From positions 1 to 45,345 of IMG/VR virus record IMGVR_UViG_3300034103_000330: 45,345 nucleotides of DNA; one strand, written 5' to 3'. The notes beneath the pieces were generated by a model, which saw nothing but the letters and a program-made list of their open reading frames with translations, had not been told where the DNA came from and did no database searches. This DNA comes from a virus. Positions within the stretch are counted from its first letter, which is position 1. Every line of letters begins with the position of its first letter. The position numbers and the translations under genes were made by a program. Shown piece by piece: positions 30,265 to 44,954 of this stretch.

Positions 30265-31659
30265 CTACCTCATTCCTGGATACACACCGAATGCTGGCCG
30301 CGCTGCTTGCGTTTCATCTTCCGGAGTCACCGGCTCGTTAGGGCTCAAACGGCTTCTCAGATAGCGCACAGCAGGCGCCCCAAGGGCTAGAGGTACTGCC
30401 ACAGGCGCAAGAGCGCTGGAGAACGATCCAAGCGTTCCTAGAGCCCCTGCGCCAAGCAATCCAATGTCTGTGTAGTCTGGTTTGGGCTTGCTCATCTGCT
30501 CGCGTATATCACCGATATCGCTGCCGATTGAGTATCCCGCTAAGGGGTATGAAGCCATTGGAATCGCTCGGGCTACCCCAGACAGACCACGCGAGATTTG
30601 CGATCCTCGTTTCATAACGCCCTGTACCAACTTCTTAGCTTGATCAAGCGGGCTGATTTTTGGCGGAGGCGGGGCAGGAGGCGTCAGATCAGGAGGCACA
30701 ACGCCCCTGGGATACACCACTCCACTAGGGGTAGACGTGACGTCCGGAAATTGCGCAAAAACTTTCTGCGGGTCCAGGCCGATCTTTCCAAGATCCTTGG
30801 CAATCATCTCACGCCTTGCAGCAACCTGAGAGGTAGGCTCGTTGTAGCCCATCTGTCGCTGCCGACCTGTAGTACCCATGTCCCCAGATGTACCCTGAAG
30901 GATACGGGTAGCCTGTTGGGAAGGAGTAACTCCAGGAGGTTGGACTGGAGGCGTAGAAGGCGCTGCAGTAGGGGCTCCAGGGGTTGCCCCCGATGGTTGC
31001 ATCGCCTTGGTAAACTGCTCAGCAATTGAAGCCGGACCCATGCCGAGCTTCTCACCTATTGCAAGAACAGAGCCCGCAGTAGCCCCAAGACCCCCAGGCC
31101 CAAGTTCATCTGCAGACTTTCCAATGAAGTCCATAGCCTGTCCGACTGGACCGCGCTCTGCAGGCGTTCCTCCTTTATCCTGTTCTTGAGTATCTTCTGG
31201 AGGAGGGGTTGGAATGCCTTCAGGCATAGGTCGATCTTTGAAGGCTCCAAAGGAATACAAACTACCGATATACCCCTTGGTTTCTTCAGGAAGACCCTTG
31301 CCTTCATTGAACAACTTTAACTTTGGGCCGCCTGCGTTGTAAACAATTGCGGCCTTAATAGGGTCTTGCTGGGCTTCATTCAACGCCTGCTTCAACACTT
31401 TCAGACCAACATTGATGTTGGCATCAACATCACGAAGTGCATCAGCCCCGACGTTCAAGTTCGCAGCAGTAGCAGGCATCACCTGCATAATCCCAATAGC
31501 ACCCTTAGGGCTATTCCCCACAGAAGGTCGCAACCGGCTTTCTTGATACGCAATAGCAATGGCTAGGGAAGGATCAATCTTGATCGAACGAGCCCGCTCT
31601 CCAATGATCCTGGCGTACTTCAGTTGCTCTTCATCGAGTTGATCAAGAAAGCTCAACAT
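30265..31659 (-). CDS. SLT-domain ejection protein (464 aa)
   Basis: The N-terminal 130 residues form a soluble lytic transglycosylase domain. AIAYQESRLRP carries catalytic E40, GAIGIMQVMPATAANLN is the substrate groove, and AAIVYNAGGPK follows. It cleaves peptidoglycan; in podoviruses such domains sit in ejected internal proteins that open the cell wall for DNA entry. The middle is Pro/Thr-rich and disordered (TPGAPTAAPSTPPVQPPG). The C-terminus has hydrophobic helices. Start chosen at the ATG at 31659 behind GGAGG; a GTG at 31662 is possible. Last gene of the leftward late block. Confidence 0.85.
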   Translation of the reverse strand: MLSFLDQLDEEQLKYARIIGERARSIKIDPSLAIAIAYQESRLRPSVGNSPKGAIGIMQVMPATAANLNVGADALRDVDANINVGLKVLKQALNEAQQDPIKAAIVYNAGGPKLKLFNEGKGLPEETKGYIGSLYSFGAFKDRPMPEGIPTPPPEDTQEQDKGGTPAERGPVGQAMDFIGKSADELGPGGLGATAGSVLAIGEKLGMGPASIAEQFTKAMQPSGATPGAPTAAPSTPPVQPPGVTPSQQATRILQGTSGDMGTTGRQRQMGYNEPTSQVAARREMIAKDLGKIGLDPQKVFAQFPDVTSTPSGVVYPRGVVPPDLTPPAPPPPKISPLDQAKKLVQGVMKRGSQISRGLSGVARAIPMASYPLAGYSIGSDIGDIREQMSKPKPDYTDIGLLGAGALGTLGSFSSALAPVAVPLALGAPAVRYLRSRLSPNEPVTPEDETQAARPAFGVYPGMR

Positions 31660-33347
31660 CACTTGCCTCCAAGCAGCTTGTCTATCGCCTGACGATCAGG
31701 GTTGTTCTGGTTGGAAGGCCGCGCAGGCCTCGCAGGCCTCGCAGGACTCCTTCCTGCCGGTAGGTTCCCAACGATCGATTGCATATCGCTCAGGTATTGA
31801 CGGTATAGCGATCGCCCCTCATTCGTGCGGATGTAGTCGTCATACTGCATCCCCGTGCCCTGCAAGCGATCGGCTATCTCAACCTGATACTTGTACATCC
31901 TGGCCATGCCGTTGACTTTGGCCATCACGGTCTGAGGCAGATCGTCTTGCGTGATTTTGCTCTTCGCAAAGAGTTCACGCTCGTAGTTGCTCACCGCCCC
32001 GGATCCACGCTCTGCAGAAGTCATCCCCAACTGCAGACGTACCAACAGTTGACCCACCAGTTGCAGATCACGCTGCTCTTCCGGCGTCAGACGCATGTTG
32101 TTGACCACATCACGCACCGCAGGGATACCAATGCTGAACCCAGGACCAGACACTCCAGTCTCCGCCAGCCGCACCACTTGGCTGATCACATTAGGATTGG
32201 TGAATGCGCCAAGCACGCGATTGGCGCTGGGCTTTTCTGCAAACGCTCGAAGCTGCTCAATCACCGGCATGTTGTTCGCGGCCGTCTCAGCGTTCTGCAT
32301 CATCGTTGATGTTCTCGTGGCCTTGTCTTTGGCCGAGATCATCGCAATCTCTTTCTGCGCAGCAGCCGACGTTTCAATGTCTTGAGTCGTAGCAATTCGA
32401 CCACCTGCGCCAGTGGCTTGTCTGACGGCCGCTTCAACCGCAGGATTTCCACCCTCAACAGACTTGGATTCGTTGAACGTAGACGTGATGCTGCGCTCCA
32501 AAGATCTCAGCTTGTCTGCATTACCTGACTTGATGGCCTCATTGAAGGCCTGAGTCCATTGCTTGGCAACGTCCGTAGGAACAGTAATCGTCTGATTCTC
32601 CAGCCCAGGTATCGTCCTCAACTGGATAGAAACAGGCGCAACATCAATCGGCTTGGAGATCCTGTACAACAGACCCGTTGCAAGATCCACAATGCCCTCT
32701 GGATGCTCCTTGTAGCGCTTGCGCTCAAGATCCTGAAGCTCCTTCTGAATTTCGAACATGGATCTCCCAGGCTCGGAGATCGCTGACATCAGAATGGACC
32801 GGCGATTAGCCACTTCCGGGTTGGGAGGCATGATCGGCGTGCCTTGGACTCCTTCCATCCCAGGAGGCTTGTCTGCCAATGCCGCCTGTCCTGCGGCCCC
32901 AGCACCTGGAATGGCGCTCGGACCAGCGCTTGAACTAGCACCTTGACCAACACCTGGAATAGCGCCTTGGCTAGGAGCGCCAGCTTGCCCAGGCATCATG
33001 CTGCGAAGTAGTCGCTCACGTTCACGCTGCTGGGACAGCGACAACCCCTGCTGCGCAAGGTTTAGGCGCATCTCAGCGATCTTCTGATCCTCAGCTTCGC
33101 TAGCGGCTTGCGCTTTGTTGATGTTCGATGCAACGTTGCCAATCGATTCAAAGAAGCTGCCTGAACCAGTTGGCTTGGCAAAGCCTTCAGCTACTGAAAG
33201 CCAAAACGGATCAAAGAGACGGTTCTTCCTTGCGTCCAGGGTCTGCAACAAAAGTTGCTGAGCCTCTTGATACTTTTGATTTGCCTCTTGTGCCTCCGTA
33301 GTTTCTCCGGTGGCATATGCAAGCGCAGGAGTTTTAGTCGTTGCCAT
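31659..33347 (-). CDS. Internal virion-type protein (562 aa)
   Basis: Long helical protein. It opens with a coiled coil (EEANQ-type heptads near residues 15-45, QEAQQLLLQTLDARKNRLFD) and has a Gln/Glu-rich helix (LSLSQQRERERLLRSMMPGQ). A disordered Pro/Gly/Ala stretch follows (about 120-160). The last ~250 residues are helical with RVLGAFTNPNVISQVVRLAE and SAERGSGAVSNYERELFAKS. Next to the SLT-domain protein; likely ejected or inner-core protein. No catalytic motif. Confidence 0.75.
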   Translation of the reverse strand: MATTKTPALAYATGETTEAQEANQKYQEAQQLLLQTLDARKNRLFDPFWLSVAEGFAKPTGSGSFFESIGNVASNINKAQAASEAEDQKIAEMRLNLAQQGLSLSQQRERERLLRSMMPGQAGAPSQGAIPGVGQGASSSAGPSAIPGAGAAGQAALADKPPGMEGVQGTPIMPPNPEVANRRSILMSAISEPGRSMFEIQKELQDLERKRYKEHPEGIVDLATGLLYRISKPIDVAPVSIQLRTIPGLENQTITVPTDVAKQWTQAFNEAIKSGNADKLRSLERSITSTFNESKSVEGGNPAVEAAVRQATGAGGRIATTQDIETSAAAQKEIAMISAKDKATRTSTMMQNAETAANNMPVIEQLRAFAEKPSANRVLGAFTNPNVISQVVRLAETGVSGPGFSIGIPAVRDVVNNMRLTPEEQRDLQLVGQLLVRLQLGMTSAERGSGAVSNYERELFAKSKITQDDLPQTVMAKVNGMARMYKYQVEIADRLQGTGMQYDDYIRTNEGRSLYRQYLSDMQSIVGNLPAGRSPARPARPARPSNQNNPDRQAIDKLLGGK

Positions 33348-34382
33348 TTAATCAGTCCCAGTTCCAGTCCCTATACCTATATCGTAATCAAAAATACTTT
33401 CCCACTTAGTCCAATCTGTCTCGCCAAAGTCTGAGTCACCAGGGGGTTCTGATACAACTCCTGTACCAGTTCCTGTACCAGTTCCTTGCCCGCTCTTAAT
33501 AGCATTAATGATCTTGCTCCAAGCGTCTCCCAATTTCCTGCCAGCAGTACCAGAAGCTCCAGCCCCCACAAGGCTTGCCAGGGATAGTGCTTTATCCAAA
33601 GGTGACTGTTGATACAGACCGCGATCTTTCGGCCCAACAAACGTCTGCGTTTGATCCATCGGAACTTGAAATCCGCGCATCAAGTTAGATACGGTCGTTG
33701 CAGTCCTCAAGGGGTAGTCAAGTTTGCTCTGCTCAAAGGCTTGCTTCTCACCCCCTGCTTTGGTCAGCGCTCCAGCCCCGGTCAATCCAAGCTCTTGACC
33801 CTTCGACGCCAACATGCCTTGCGTTTGAGCAGCTTGGTTCTGAGTCTGCAATTCATTGAGCGCAGCCTCAAGCGCCTTGTTGTATCCAGCCGAGAGGGCT
33901 CCGTACTGTTGCCCAGTCAGGTTTGACTGCATGTCAGTCATCGCCTGCCCCAAAGCTCCTGCGTACCGCTGAGAACCCAGCGCCCCCTGACCAACAAACC
34001 CAGCACGCAACCCAGGCAGTACATTCCTTTGAATGTTCTGCTGCTGTAGACGAGCCATCTCATCGACGACGTTTGTCTGGTAGGGATTGAGAAGCGCCTT
34101 TATCCGATCTGGAGAGATACCCTCTCCGGCCGCTCGTGCCGTTGCCTCAGCATCGGTCAGCATTGCCTTATAAGAATCCGCCGCAGTTTCAAGGGCTCCA
34201 TACCCTTTTGTCTGCAATGGATCCATGCCGGCAATGCCGGTGTTTGCAGTCTTTGTTAGCGCAGTTTGACCTGCGGTACCAAGATCCTTGAGATAGTTGG
34301 TGTAGTAATCAGGCGCAGTGGACTTAGTGCTCGTCGTCTGCGTGATATCCGGAAGCGGTGATCCCTGGAACAAGTTACCCAT
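33348..34382 (-). CDS. Internal virion-type protein with GT tail (344 aa)
   Basis: A helical protein opening MGNLFQGSPLPDITQTT. The core pattern LQQQNIQRNVLPGLRAGFVG, then QGALGSQRYAGALGQAMTDM, is one I associate with phage internal or DNA-transfer proteins. The C-terminus ends in short Gly-Thr tracts ([18 protein letters not shown]), the same repeat type that dominates the giant neighbour. Directly follows the giant gene; function inferred from position. Confidence 0.75.
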   Translation of the reverse strand: MGNLFQGSPLPDITQTTSTKSTAPDYYTNYLKDLGTAGQTALTKTANTGIAGMDPLQTKGYGALETAADSYKAMLTDAEATARAAGEGISPDRIKALLNPYQTNVVDEMARLQQQNIQRNVLPGLRAGFVGQGALGSQRYAGALGQAMTDMQSNLTGQQYGALSAGYNKALEAALNELQTQNQAAQTQGMLASKGQELGLTGAGALTKAGGEKQAFEQSKLDYPLRTATTVSNLMRGFQVPMDQTQTFVGPKDRGLYQQSPLDKALSLASLVGAGASGTAGRKLGDAWSKIINAIKSGQGTGTGTGTGVVSEPPGDSDFGETDWTKWESIFDYDIGIGTGTGTD

Positions 34383-34384
34383 TC

Positions 34385-39736
<5,352 letters not shown>

Positions 39737-39988
39737 TTAGTTGTTACTCATGGAGTTGACGGCGTTCATCAACTCTTGTGCCCACAGTTGCCAGTTGTCA
39801 AACGTGTCTGTGCTGGGGATGCCTTCATTCACAAAGACATCGATGGCCTTCAAGCCGTTGCCCCATTCTTTCCAGTCAGTCTGATCACTCGGGATAGGAA
39901 CCTGATTGGTTGCATACAGTTCCACCATCAAACAAGCCCAGGTCTCGAACGTGTGATGCCTCGGATCGTAGATCAGAAGGTTCGACAT
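39737..39988 (-). CDS. Hypothetical protein (83 aa)
   Basis: MSNLLIYDPRHHTFETWACL, a helical middle (AIDVFVNEGIPSTDTFDNWQ) and LWAQELMNAVNSMSNN. Overlaps the upstream nozzle gene by 1 base. Sits between the nozzle and giant genes; likely a tail accessory, but no motif supports it. Confidence 0.75.
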   Translation of the reverse strand: MSNLLIYDPRHHTFETWACLMVELYATNQVPIPSDQTDWKEWGNGLKAIDVFVNEGIPSTDTFDNWQLWAQELMNAVNSMSNN

Positions 39989-42216
39989 CAGTAACCTCGA
40001 ACATCACCAAAGTCCGCGTTCAGCATGACCCGCCCGGTCTGATAGTCACCGCCAACAGTGTTGGACTCAAACTTCAACCGAAGCTCGCGCCTTTGCTCCT
40101 TCATGTCGATCTTGTTGGTATCAGGATCAAACACGTAAGGATCCGAAGTGTAGTCTTCAGACTGAGCGTAAGGCCGTCCAGTAACATAGAGCCTCATCTC
40201 GCCCGTCATGACAAAGTCAGGCTCAACCCGTTCAAGCCTCAACCACTTGTTGGCGCCTTCAGGTGCTACTTGACTCGGCCCCCCAGATACCCATCCCAGA
40301 TCATTGGTCTCAAAGTAGCTCTCGATCGCAGTCACCGACGATCCGTCGATGTGATCCGTACCAAACTCGTGCTGGTAGACCTTGATCAGATCGGGCTTGG
40401 TCTTGAACTCGATGAGAGGCGTACTCGTGGACGTTGCCGCGGCAGACAGTTTGATGGACTGCACATACAGCGCCGCCACCGGCACCGAGAAACCCGCTCC
40501 AGAACCGCCTAGATTCGTGTTGGAGGCGCTCAAAGCATCACCCACTAGATAGCCACCACCGCGGTTCTTCATCGTCACTACGGTCACAGATCCGCCAGCC
40601 ACAGTGATGTCGGCCGTTGCAGAGAACCCAGAGCCTCCTGTCAACGGAACAGCCGTGTAGCTGCCATTCACATACCCCGAGCCCCCAGTGATCGTTCCCA
40701 GCGTCTGTATCACACTCGTCTGGATAGCCAGCACATAGGCCCCAGAAGGAATCCCTGTGGCCACTGCGACCAGATTTACTGCCACGTCTGGATTGAGCGT
40801 GGTCAGGTAGATCATGTCAGATGTATTGGTGATGTCGGCAGTCAGGGATGTGACGCTGATCTCTTCAGTGACCTCCCAATCGGCCGCTATGGGGTAGGCA
40901 AACACCTGGGAGAAGTACCCTGCCGATCGCCTCGCTCCAATAGCAGAGCCAGCGTCGTACCAGCAGTTCTCGCGCACGTTGTAGATGATGGCATCGTTGC
41001 ACTCCGTCGAGTCGCCTCGAGGATAGAACCACCAGACCTCCCCAAACCGCGGAACCTTCGTCGCCCAAACCTTCTGCCTTTGGCTGTAGTTCAGGTTGTC
41101 AAAGAAGTAGTTCTGGTTCATCGGGTTAGGGATCTCTTTGACCACCCCGTTGTACAGCAAGAACCTGTCTACCCCGATCCAATAGTAGATGCCGTCGTAC
41201 TCAATCACACAGGACGAGGACAGAATCGACGATTGGCTGGTGACGATGTCATAACGCCAAAACGTAGGCGCAGCAAAGTTAGGCGTACCAGATACACCCA
41301 GCGTCTGGGGGGCATAGGACACGCGTATCAGGCTATCTGTGCTCCAAAACAGCCCTGATGGAGAGTTTGATCCACCTCGCACCGGGAGACCCTTAACGAT
41401 CTTCCCAGACGCCACGTTGACTTCGTTGGCGTCAGCAGACACCCAGTCATTAGCATTGGCTGCAGAACAGTTCCTGATCAGCCCATCATTGCCGTACACG
41501 AACACATACGGATGAAGAACAACCACCCCACCAGAGACAGAGACGCTGTTGTTGAAAGTGGCCGTTACCACGCTAGAACCCGTCGCGGCCGCAGACATGG
41601 TGATGTTCAAGCCTGAGACAGAGACCACCGTCGTGCCGGGAGGAATGTTCGTACCCGAGATGACCTGCCCAGCGCCCACCAAAGTGTTGGTTGCACCCAA
41701 GACCGCAGTGGTCGTTGCATTGAGCGTCACAGAGGCTGTAAACACTCCAATCTGCGACATGGTCGTGCCATTGATGTCGCCGATCAATACTGGCGTATTG
41801 GCCGTTGAATCGATTGCAGCAAGGTTCTGGCCTGGATGAGCCACTAACGATGCCGATCCGCTCCCGCTGACGTCTTTGAAGCCGTCGAACTGCCAGAGGT
41901 TGTTGGCGCTTGCAGTGAAGTTGGAGAGGGTGAAATCAAGCACCCCTGCACCAACACCGTTGTTGTCGATCTGGAGCTCTTGCAGGCCAGATGAGTAGCC
42001 GCTAAAGACGAAGTTGAACGAGTTCTGAGCGCTCACCCAGATGCCTCGAGAAGGACCGGACAACTGATCCGATATGCGACGATAACCCGCTACCTTGCGA
42101 GGCCTGCCGCGCTGGAACCGGACCCACTGCCCATCGGTGTAAAACTGCTTGTCAAAGACAGTACCGTCTCTCTGAACTCCAGGCTCAGTATCAAGCGCAA
42201 AGACCTTCTGAGTCAT
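39988..42216 (-). CDS. Tail hub/nozzle-like protein (742 aa)
   Basis: Start chosen at 42216 (MTQKVFALDTEPGVQRDGTV), overlapping the upstream stop. The N-terminal QFYTDGQWVRFQRGRPRKVA (about residues 25-44) resembles the opening of P22 gp10-type tail hub and podovirus nozzle proteins. The body is beta-rich and propeller-like, with repeats such as NSFNFVFSGYSSGLQELQID. Residues about 505-580 are a GSGY insert (ITGGSGYVNGSYTAVPLTGG then ...NRGGGYLVGDALSAS). Expected role: ring or nozzle between portal/adaptor and fibres. Family recognised from pattern. Confidence 0.75.
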   Translation of the reverse strand: MTQKVFALDTEPGVQRDGTVFDKQFYTDGQWVRFQRGRPRKVAGYRRISDQLSGPSRGIWVSAQNSFNFVFSGYSSGLQELQIDNNGVGAGVLDFTLSNFTASANNLWQFDGFKDVSGSGSASLVAHPGQNLAAIDSTANTPVLIGDINGTTMSQIGVFTASVTLNATTTAVLGATNTLVGAGQVISGTNIPPGTTVVSVSGLNITMSAAATGSSVVTATFNNSVSVSGGVVVLHPYVFVYGNDGLIRNCSAANANDWVSADANEVNVASGKIVKGLPVRGGSNSPSGLFWSTDSLIRVSYAPQTLGVSGTPNFAAPTFWRYDIVTSQSSILSSSCVIEYDGIYYWIGVDRFLLYNGVVKEIPNPMNQNYFFDNLNYSQRQKVWATKVPRFGEVWWFYPRGDSTECNDAIIYNVRENCWYDAGSAIGARRSAGYFSQVFAYPIAADWEVTEEISVTSLTADITNTSDMIYLTTLNPDVAVNLVAVATGIPSGAYVLAIQTSVIQTLGTITGGSGYVNGSYTAVPLTGGSGFSATADITVAGGSVTVVTMKNRGGGYLVGDALSASNTNLGGSGAGFSVPVAALYVQSIKLSAAATSTSTPLIEFKTKPDLIKVYQHEFGTDHIDGSSVTAIESYFETNDLGWVSGGPSQVAPEGANKWLRLERVEPDFVMTGEMRLYVTGRPYAQSEDYTSDPYVFDPDTNKIDMKEQRRELRLKFESNTVGGDYQTGRVMLNADFGDVRGY

Positions 42217-43460
42217 CAGAAGACTCCACCGCTGACACCGCCAGAAAAGATCCCAGTACCTGTTACAGACACTCCTGAAGCCGTCCAACCAGCTACTTTT
42301 GAGCCGAGAACAGTAATGCCCATCTCTCCTGCTCCAGGCCTATAAATGCCCGTTGAACTCTCAGCAGAGAAATTCAATGATGGTGAAGAAACACTGCCGT
42401 TGGCAAGCGTCACGTTTGTAGCGCCCGCAGCAATCGTCGAAGCGTTGTATATGTTCTGTGAGTCACACAGCAAGATTACCTGTTGACCAGCAGGCACTAT
42501 TGCCGTCTGAGATCCACTTGCGCCTGTAGTGAAAGTGATTGTGAATCCAGCACCCGTACCATTGGTCTGATTGGTGATGTAGTACACCGCCACTGTCTGC
42601 GGGATGGTGACCGTTACATTCGCAGTCAAAGTCCCAGTGAACTTTTGAATCGGGCTTGCGGCTTCTGCGGCAGTCAGCGTATAACTGCCAGTAACAACCG
42701 CCTTTGTGTTCTGGCTGAAATTGAAGACCGTGCTTCTTCCCACACCGACAGTGAAGAAAGCAGAACCAGAGCAACAGATGATCGCGGAATCACTAGGCTG
42801 GAGGTCAAGGCTGGACGACCCATTGATCAGTTCAGATCCAGCAGGATCAATTGCAAGCGTCCCAGTACCGCCGTTGCGTACTAAAACAAACCAGTTGTCC
42901 CCCAGCGTGCCGGAAGCAGTCAACGATAGCGTTCCTGCTCCACCAGTCCAAACCAGCGTACTGGCTCGATCCGCTGCAACTGCGGTGTAGCTTGAGGAGA
43001 ACGTTGTAACCGGATGCGCCGTGTTCAACGTGTTGGTCAGGACCGTCAGCCCATACCCCTCCAACGTGTTTGCATCAGCCGTCGAACTCCCCACACCAAA
43101 CGCGATGTTCCCCCAAGTCCCTTGCTCGTCAGGATTGGTGGTGATGTAGATGTACCGGGTTTCCCCTGCCGCTATGGTGATGATGGACGACAGCCCATCG
43201 TAGGTCTTCACCGTAAACGAGTTCGCGCCAATGTTGCGGATTAGCGCGTCGTTGCCTACAGACGTCTGATTGGCGGGCGGCATCCACAGAGACAAACCAC
43301 TCGTCGTGGCGGTGACCTGCATGATCCGCGCTGCATAGTCATCCGTCGCGTTGCCGTTGATCGGCCACTGAAGCTGAGTGTTAGCAGACAGCGTGATGCT
43401 GCGGTACGAAACGTCAGTCGGCTGAATGACTGTTCCGGTGAAGGGTGAGTTGAAACTCAT
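42216..43460 (-). CDS. Tail fibre-like protein (414 aa)
   Basis: Almost all beta strands. SYRSITLSANTQLQWPINGN starts the attachment region. Two similar middle segments follow: YTAVAADRASTLVW...TLSLTA and YTLTAAEAASPIQKF...NVTVTI, which look like a duplicated beta domain (about residues 150-190 and 255-290). The C-terminal STGIYRPGAGEMGITVLGSK is a common tip motif of fibre proteins. Overlaps the nozzle by 1 base. Likely binds the host surface; no enzyme motif. Confidence 0.8.
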   Translation of the reverse strand: MSFNSPFTGTVIQPTDVSYRSITLSANTQLQWPINGNATDDYAARIMQVTATTSGLSLWMPPANQTSVGNDALIRNIGANSFTVKTYDGLSSIITIAAGETRYIYITTNPDEQGTWGNIAFGVGSSTADANTLEGYGLTVLTNTLNTAHPVTTFSSSYTAVAADRASTLVWTGGAGTLSLTASGTLGDNWFVLVRNGGTGTLAIDPAGSELINGSSSLDLQPSDSAIICCSGSAFFTVGVGRSTVFNFSQNTKAVVTGSYTLTAAEAASPIQKFTGTLTANVTVTIPQTVAVYYITNQTNGTGAGFTITFTTGASGSQTAIVPAGQQVILLCDSQNIYNASTIAAGATNVTLANGSVSSPSLNFSAESSTGIYRPGAGEMGITVLGSKVAGWTASGVSVTGTGIFSGGVSGGVF

Positions 43461-44096
43461 TTAGGAGTCCTTCGCAACGGCTTGCCGATCGCCCAGGCGC
43501 AGCACATCTTCCGTCTGCAATGTGCTCACAACCTGACCGTACTGCGCTTGCCACATTGGAACACGATCATCGTTCTTGAGGAATGGCATCGCCTGCAAGA
43601 GAGAGCCATACAACAACGCCTGGGGAGCGTAGATCGTGAACCAGTTCGTCTGGTTCGAGGAGTCCAACGGCTGCAAACGCTCGTAGTACAGCACCTCGAA
43701 GTTGTACGCACTCGTAGGAGTAGGAGCTACCAACCAGTGCGTGTAGTCGTAGTCGCAGTAGTACAGCGGCACATCCGTTTGTGTGGGATCCGGCCAATAC
43801 TCCCGCAAGTACTCGTACTTCCTCAAGAACACCGGCCGGCGCTCGCCATCAACCGTCACGTTCATCGAGACAGTCTTCCTCCAACGAGCCGGCTTATCGA
43901 TGACCGGTTGATTTGCGACCATTGTGGATTGCGACACGGTCATGTTCCCCAAGAACTTCAGGTCTGTGGCCAAGACTTGCTCGGCGAGCATGATGAAGGT
44001 CGGGATCTTGTCAATCGTAGCTTGGTCTGTGCGCTCTAGATATGTCTCAATGTCAGCGGCCAAGCTGTCATACGTCATCACTGCTGCGACTGGCAT
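43461..44096 (-). CDS. Head-tail adaptor (SU10-type)
   Basis: MTYDSLAADIETYLERTD (about residues 8-25), then KIPTFIMLAEQVLATDLKFL and PARWRKTVSMNVTVDGERRP. The long middle pattern YEYLREYWPDPTQTDVPLYY then CDYDYTHWLVAPTPTSAYNF matches SU10-type adaptor proteins, which form the ring below the portal. The C-terminus is helical (LLYGSLLQAMPFLKNDDRVP). Followed by fibre and nozzle genes, as in SU10-like phages. 211 residues is typical. Confidence 0.85.
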   Translation of the reverse strand: MPVAAVMTYDSLAADIETYLERTDQATIDKIPTFIMLAEQVLATDLKFLGNMTVSQSTMVANQPVIDKPARWRKTVSMNVTVDGERRPVFLRKYEYLREYWPDPTQTDVPLYYCDYDYTHWLVAPTPTSAYNFEVLYYERLQPLDSSNQTNWFTIYAPQALLYGSLLQAMPFLKNDDRVPMWQAQYGQVVSTLQTEDVLRLGDRQAVAKDS

Positions 44097-44097
44097 A

Positions 44098-44490
44098 TCA
44101 CCACACCTTTTTCTTGATTGACTCAGGCTGAGACACGAACTGCTTACCCTGTTTCATCCCTTCCCGTTTCGCCCGAGAAGTGGCTCCGTACTCAGCAGGA
44201 GTCAGCTTTTCAATCTTGGCTTTGGGCAGATATCTTTCACCCGTAGCCTCTGAGCCTTGAGTAGAGGGCTTACCAGACTTGGTGCCCCACTCCTCTTTAG
44301 TCCACTTACTTAGGGAATTATCGGCTTTCTTGGGGCCTTTGTAACCACCTCCGGAAGCCTTGTACTTCTGGGTGGCTAGTTGAGCCTTACGAGCGCTCCA
44401 CTGCCCCGAAGAACCGCCTTTATCGGAGGCCTTGACAGAAGCAACTATGCGCTTCCATTTGCTAGGGTCAGACTTGACAGCAGTGCTCAT
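44098..44490 (-). CDS. DUF5872-like basic protein (130 aa)
   Basis: SDPSKWKRIVASVKASDKGG, then QWSARKAQLATQKYKASGGG, then YKGPKKADNSLSKWTKEEW and the C-terminal KREGMKQGKQFVSQPESIKK. This is the DUF5872 pattern, a small lysine/serine-rich family in phages and algal viruses with no known function. It lies between lysozyme and adaptor. Being very basic it could bind DNA in the virion (inference). Confidence 0.8.
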   Translation of the reverse strand: MSTAVKSDPSKWKRIVASVKASDKGGSSGQWSARKAQLATQKYKASGGGYKGPKKADNSLSKWTKEEWGTKSGKPSTQGSEATGERYLPKAKIEKLTPAEYGATSRAKREGMKQGKQFVSQPESIKKKVW

Positions 44491-44492
44491 AG

Positions 44493-44954
44493 TTACCCCA
44501 GCAGTGCCGACTCGGCGGCTCTACGCTTGACCAGACCGGGCAATACTTTGCCGCCGCCGCGTACCCACAGGGCCAACTGCTCCTTGGCACCTTCCCAGTC
44601 CTGCTCGTCAATCTTGCGCCGCAGGGTGCTGCCGCGATACCGGGCCACGCCAAGATTGTAAGCAAAGTCGGCCATAGCACCAAGGGCTTTGGGGTAAGCA
44701 ATCAAACTCGGCGAAGCCTTCAAAACCCCCGCCAGATAGTTTGTTTGTAGCTCAGACAGCAACCACTCGTCCGCAATCTCCTTGGTGATCTCGGGGTGCT
44801 CCATCGTCACCTTGGTGCCGTCAGGCTTCCAGACCGTTCCGTAGCCAATCGTGGGGTAGCCCGCTGGGCAGATGTACGGCTTCAGCCGCAGCCCTTCGAA
44901 GGGCCGACACAGAGTAGCGGCAATGTCTACCGCCTCACTTACTGGACCGCTCAT
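44493..44954 (-). CDS. Phage lysozyme, E-C-T type endolysin
   Basis: GH24-like lysozyme. PFEGLRLKPYICPAGYPTIG carries Glu20, Cys29 and Thr35 (numbered from the ATG at 44954). The spacing of 9 and 6 matches the E42-C51-T57 triad of P1 Lyz; Cys replaces the Asp of T4 lysozyme. Later GAMADFAYNLGV is the family core. It hydrolyses peptidoglycan glycan strands at lysis. No SAR-type N-terminal membrane segment is visible, so it probably depends on the neighbouring holin. A TTG start at 44969 is possible; I prefer the ATG. Confidence 0.85.
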   Translation of the reverse strand: MSGPVSEAVDIAATLCRPFEGLRLKPYICPAGYPTIGYGTVWKPDGTKVTMEHPEITKEIADEWLLSELQTNYLAGVLKASPSLIAYPKALGAMADFAYNLGVARYRGSTLRRKIDEQDWEGAKEQLALWVRGGGKVLPGLVKRRAAESALLG

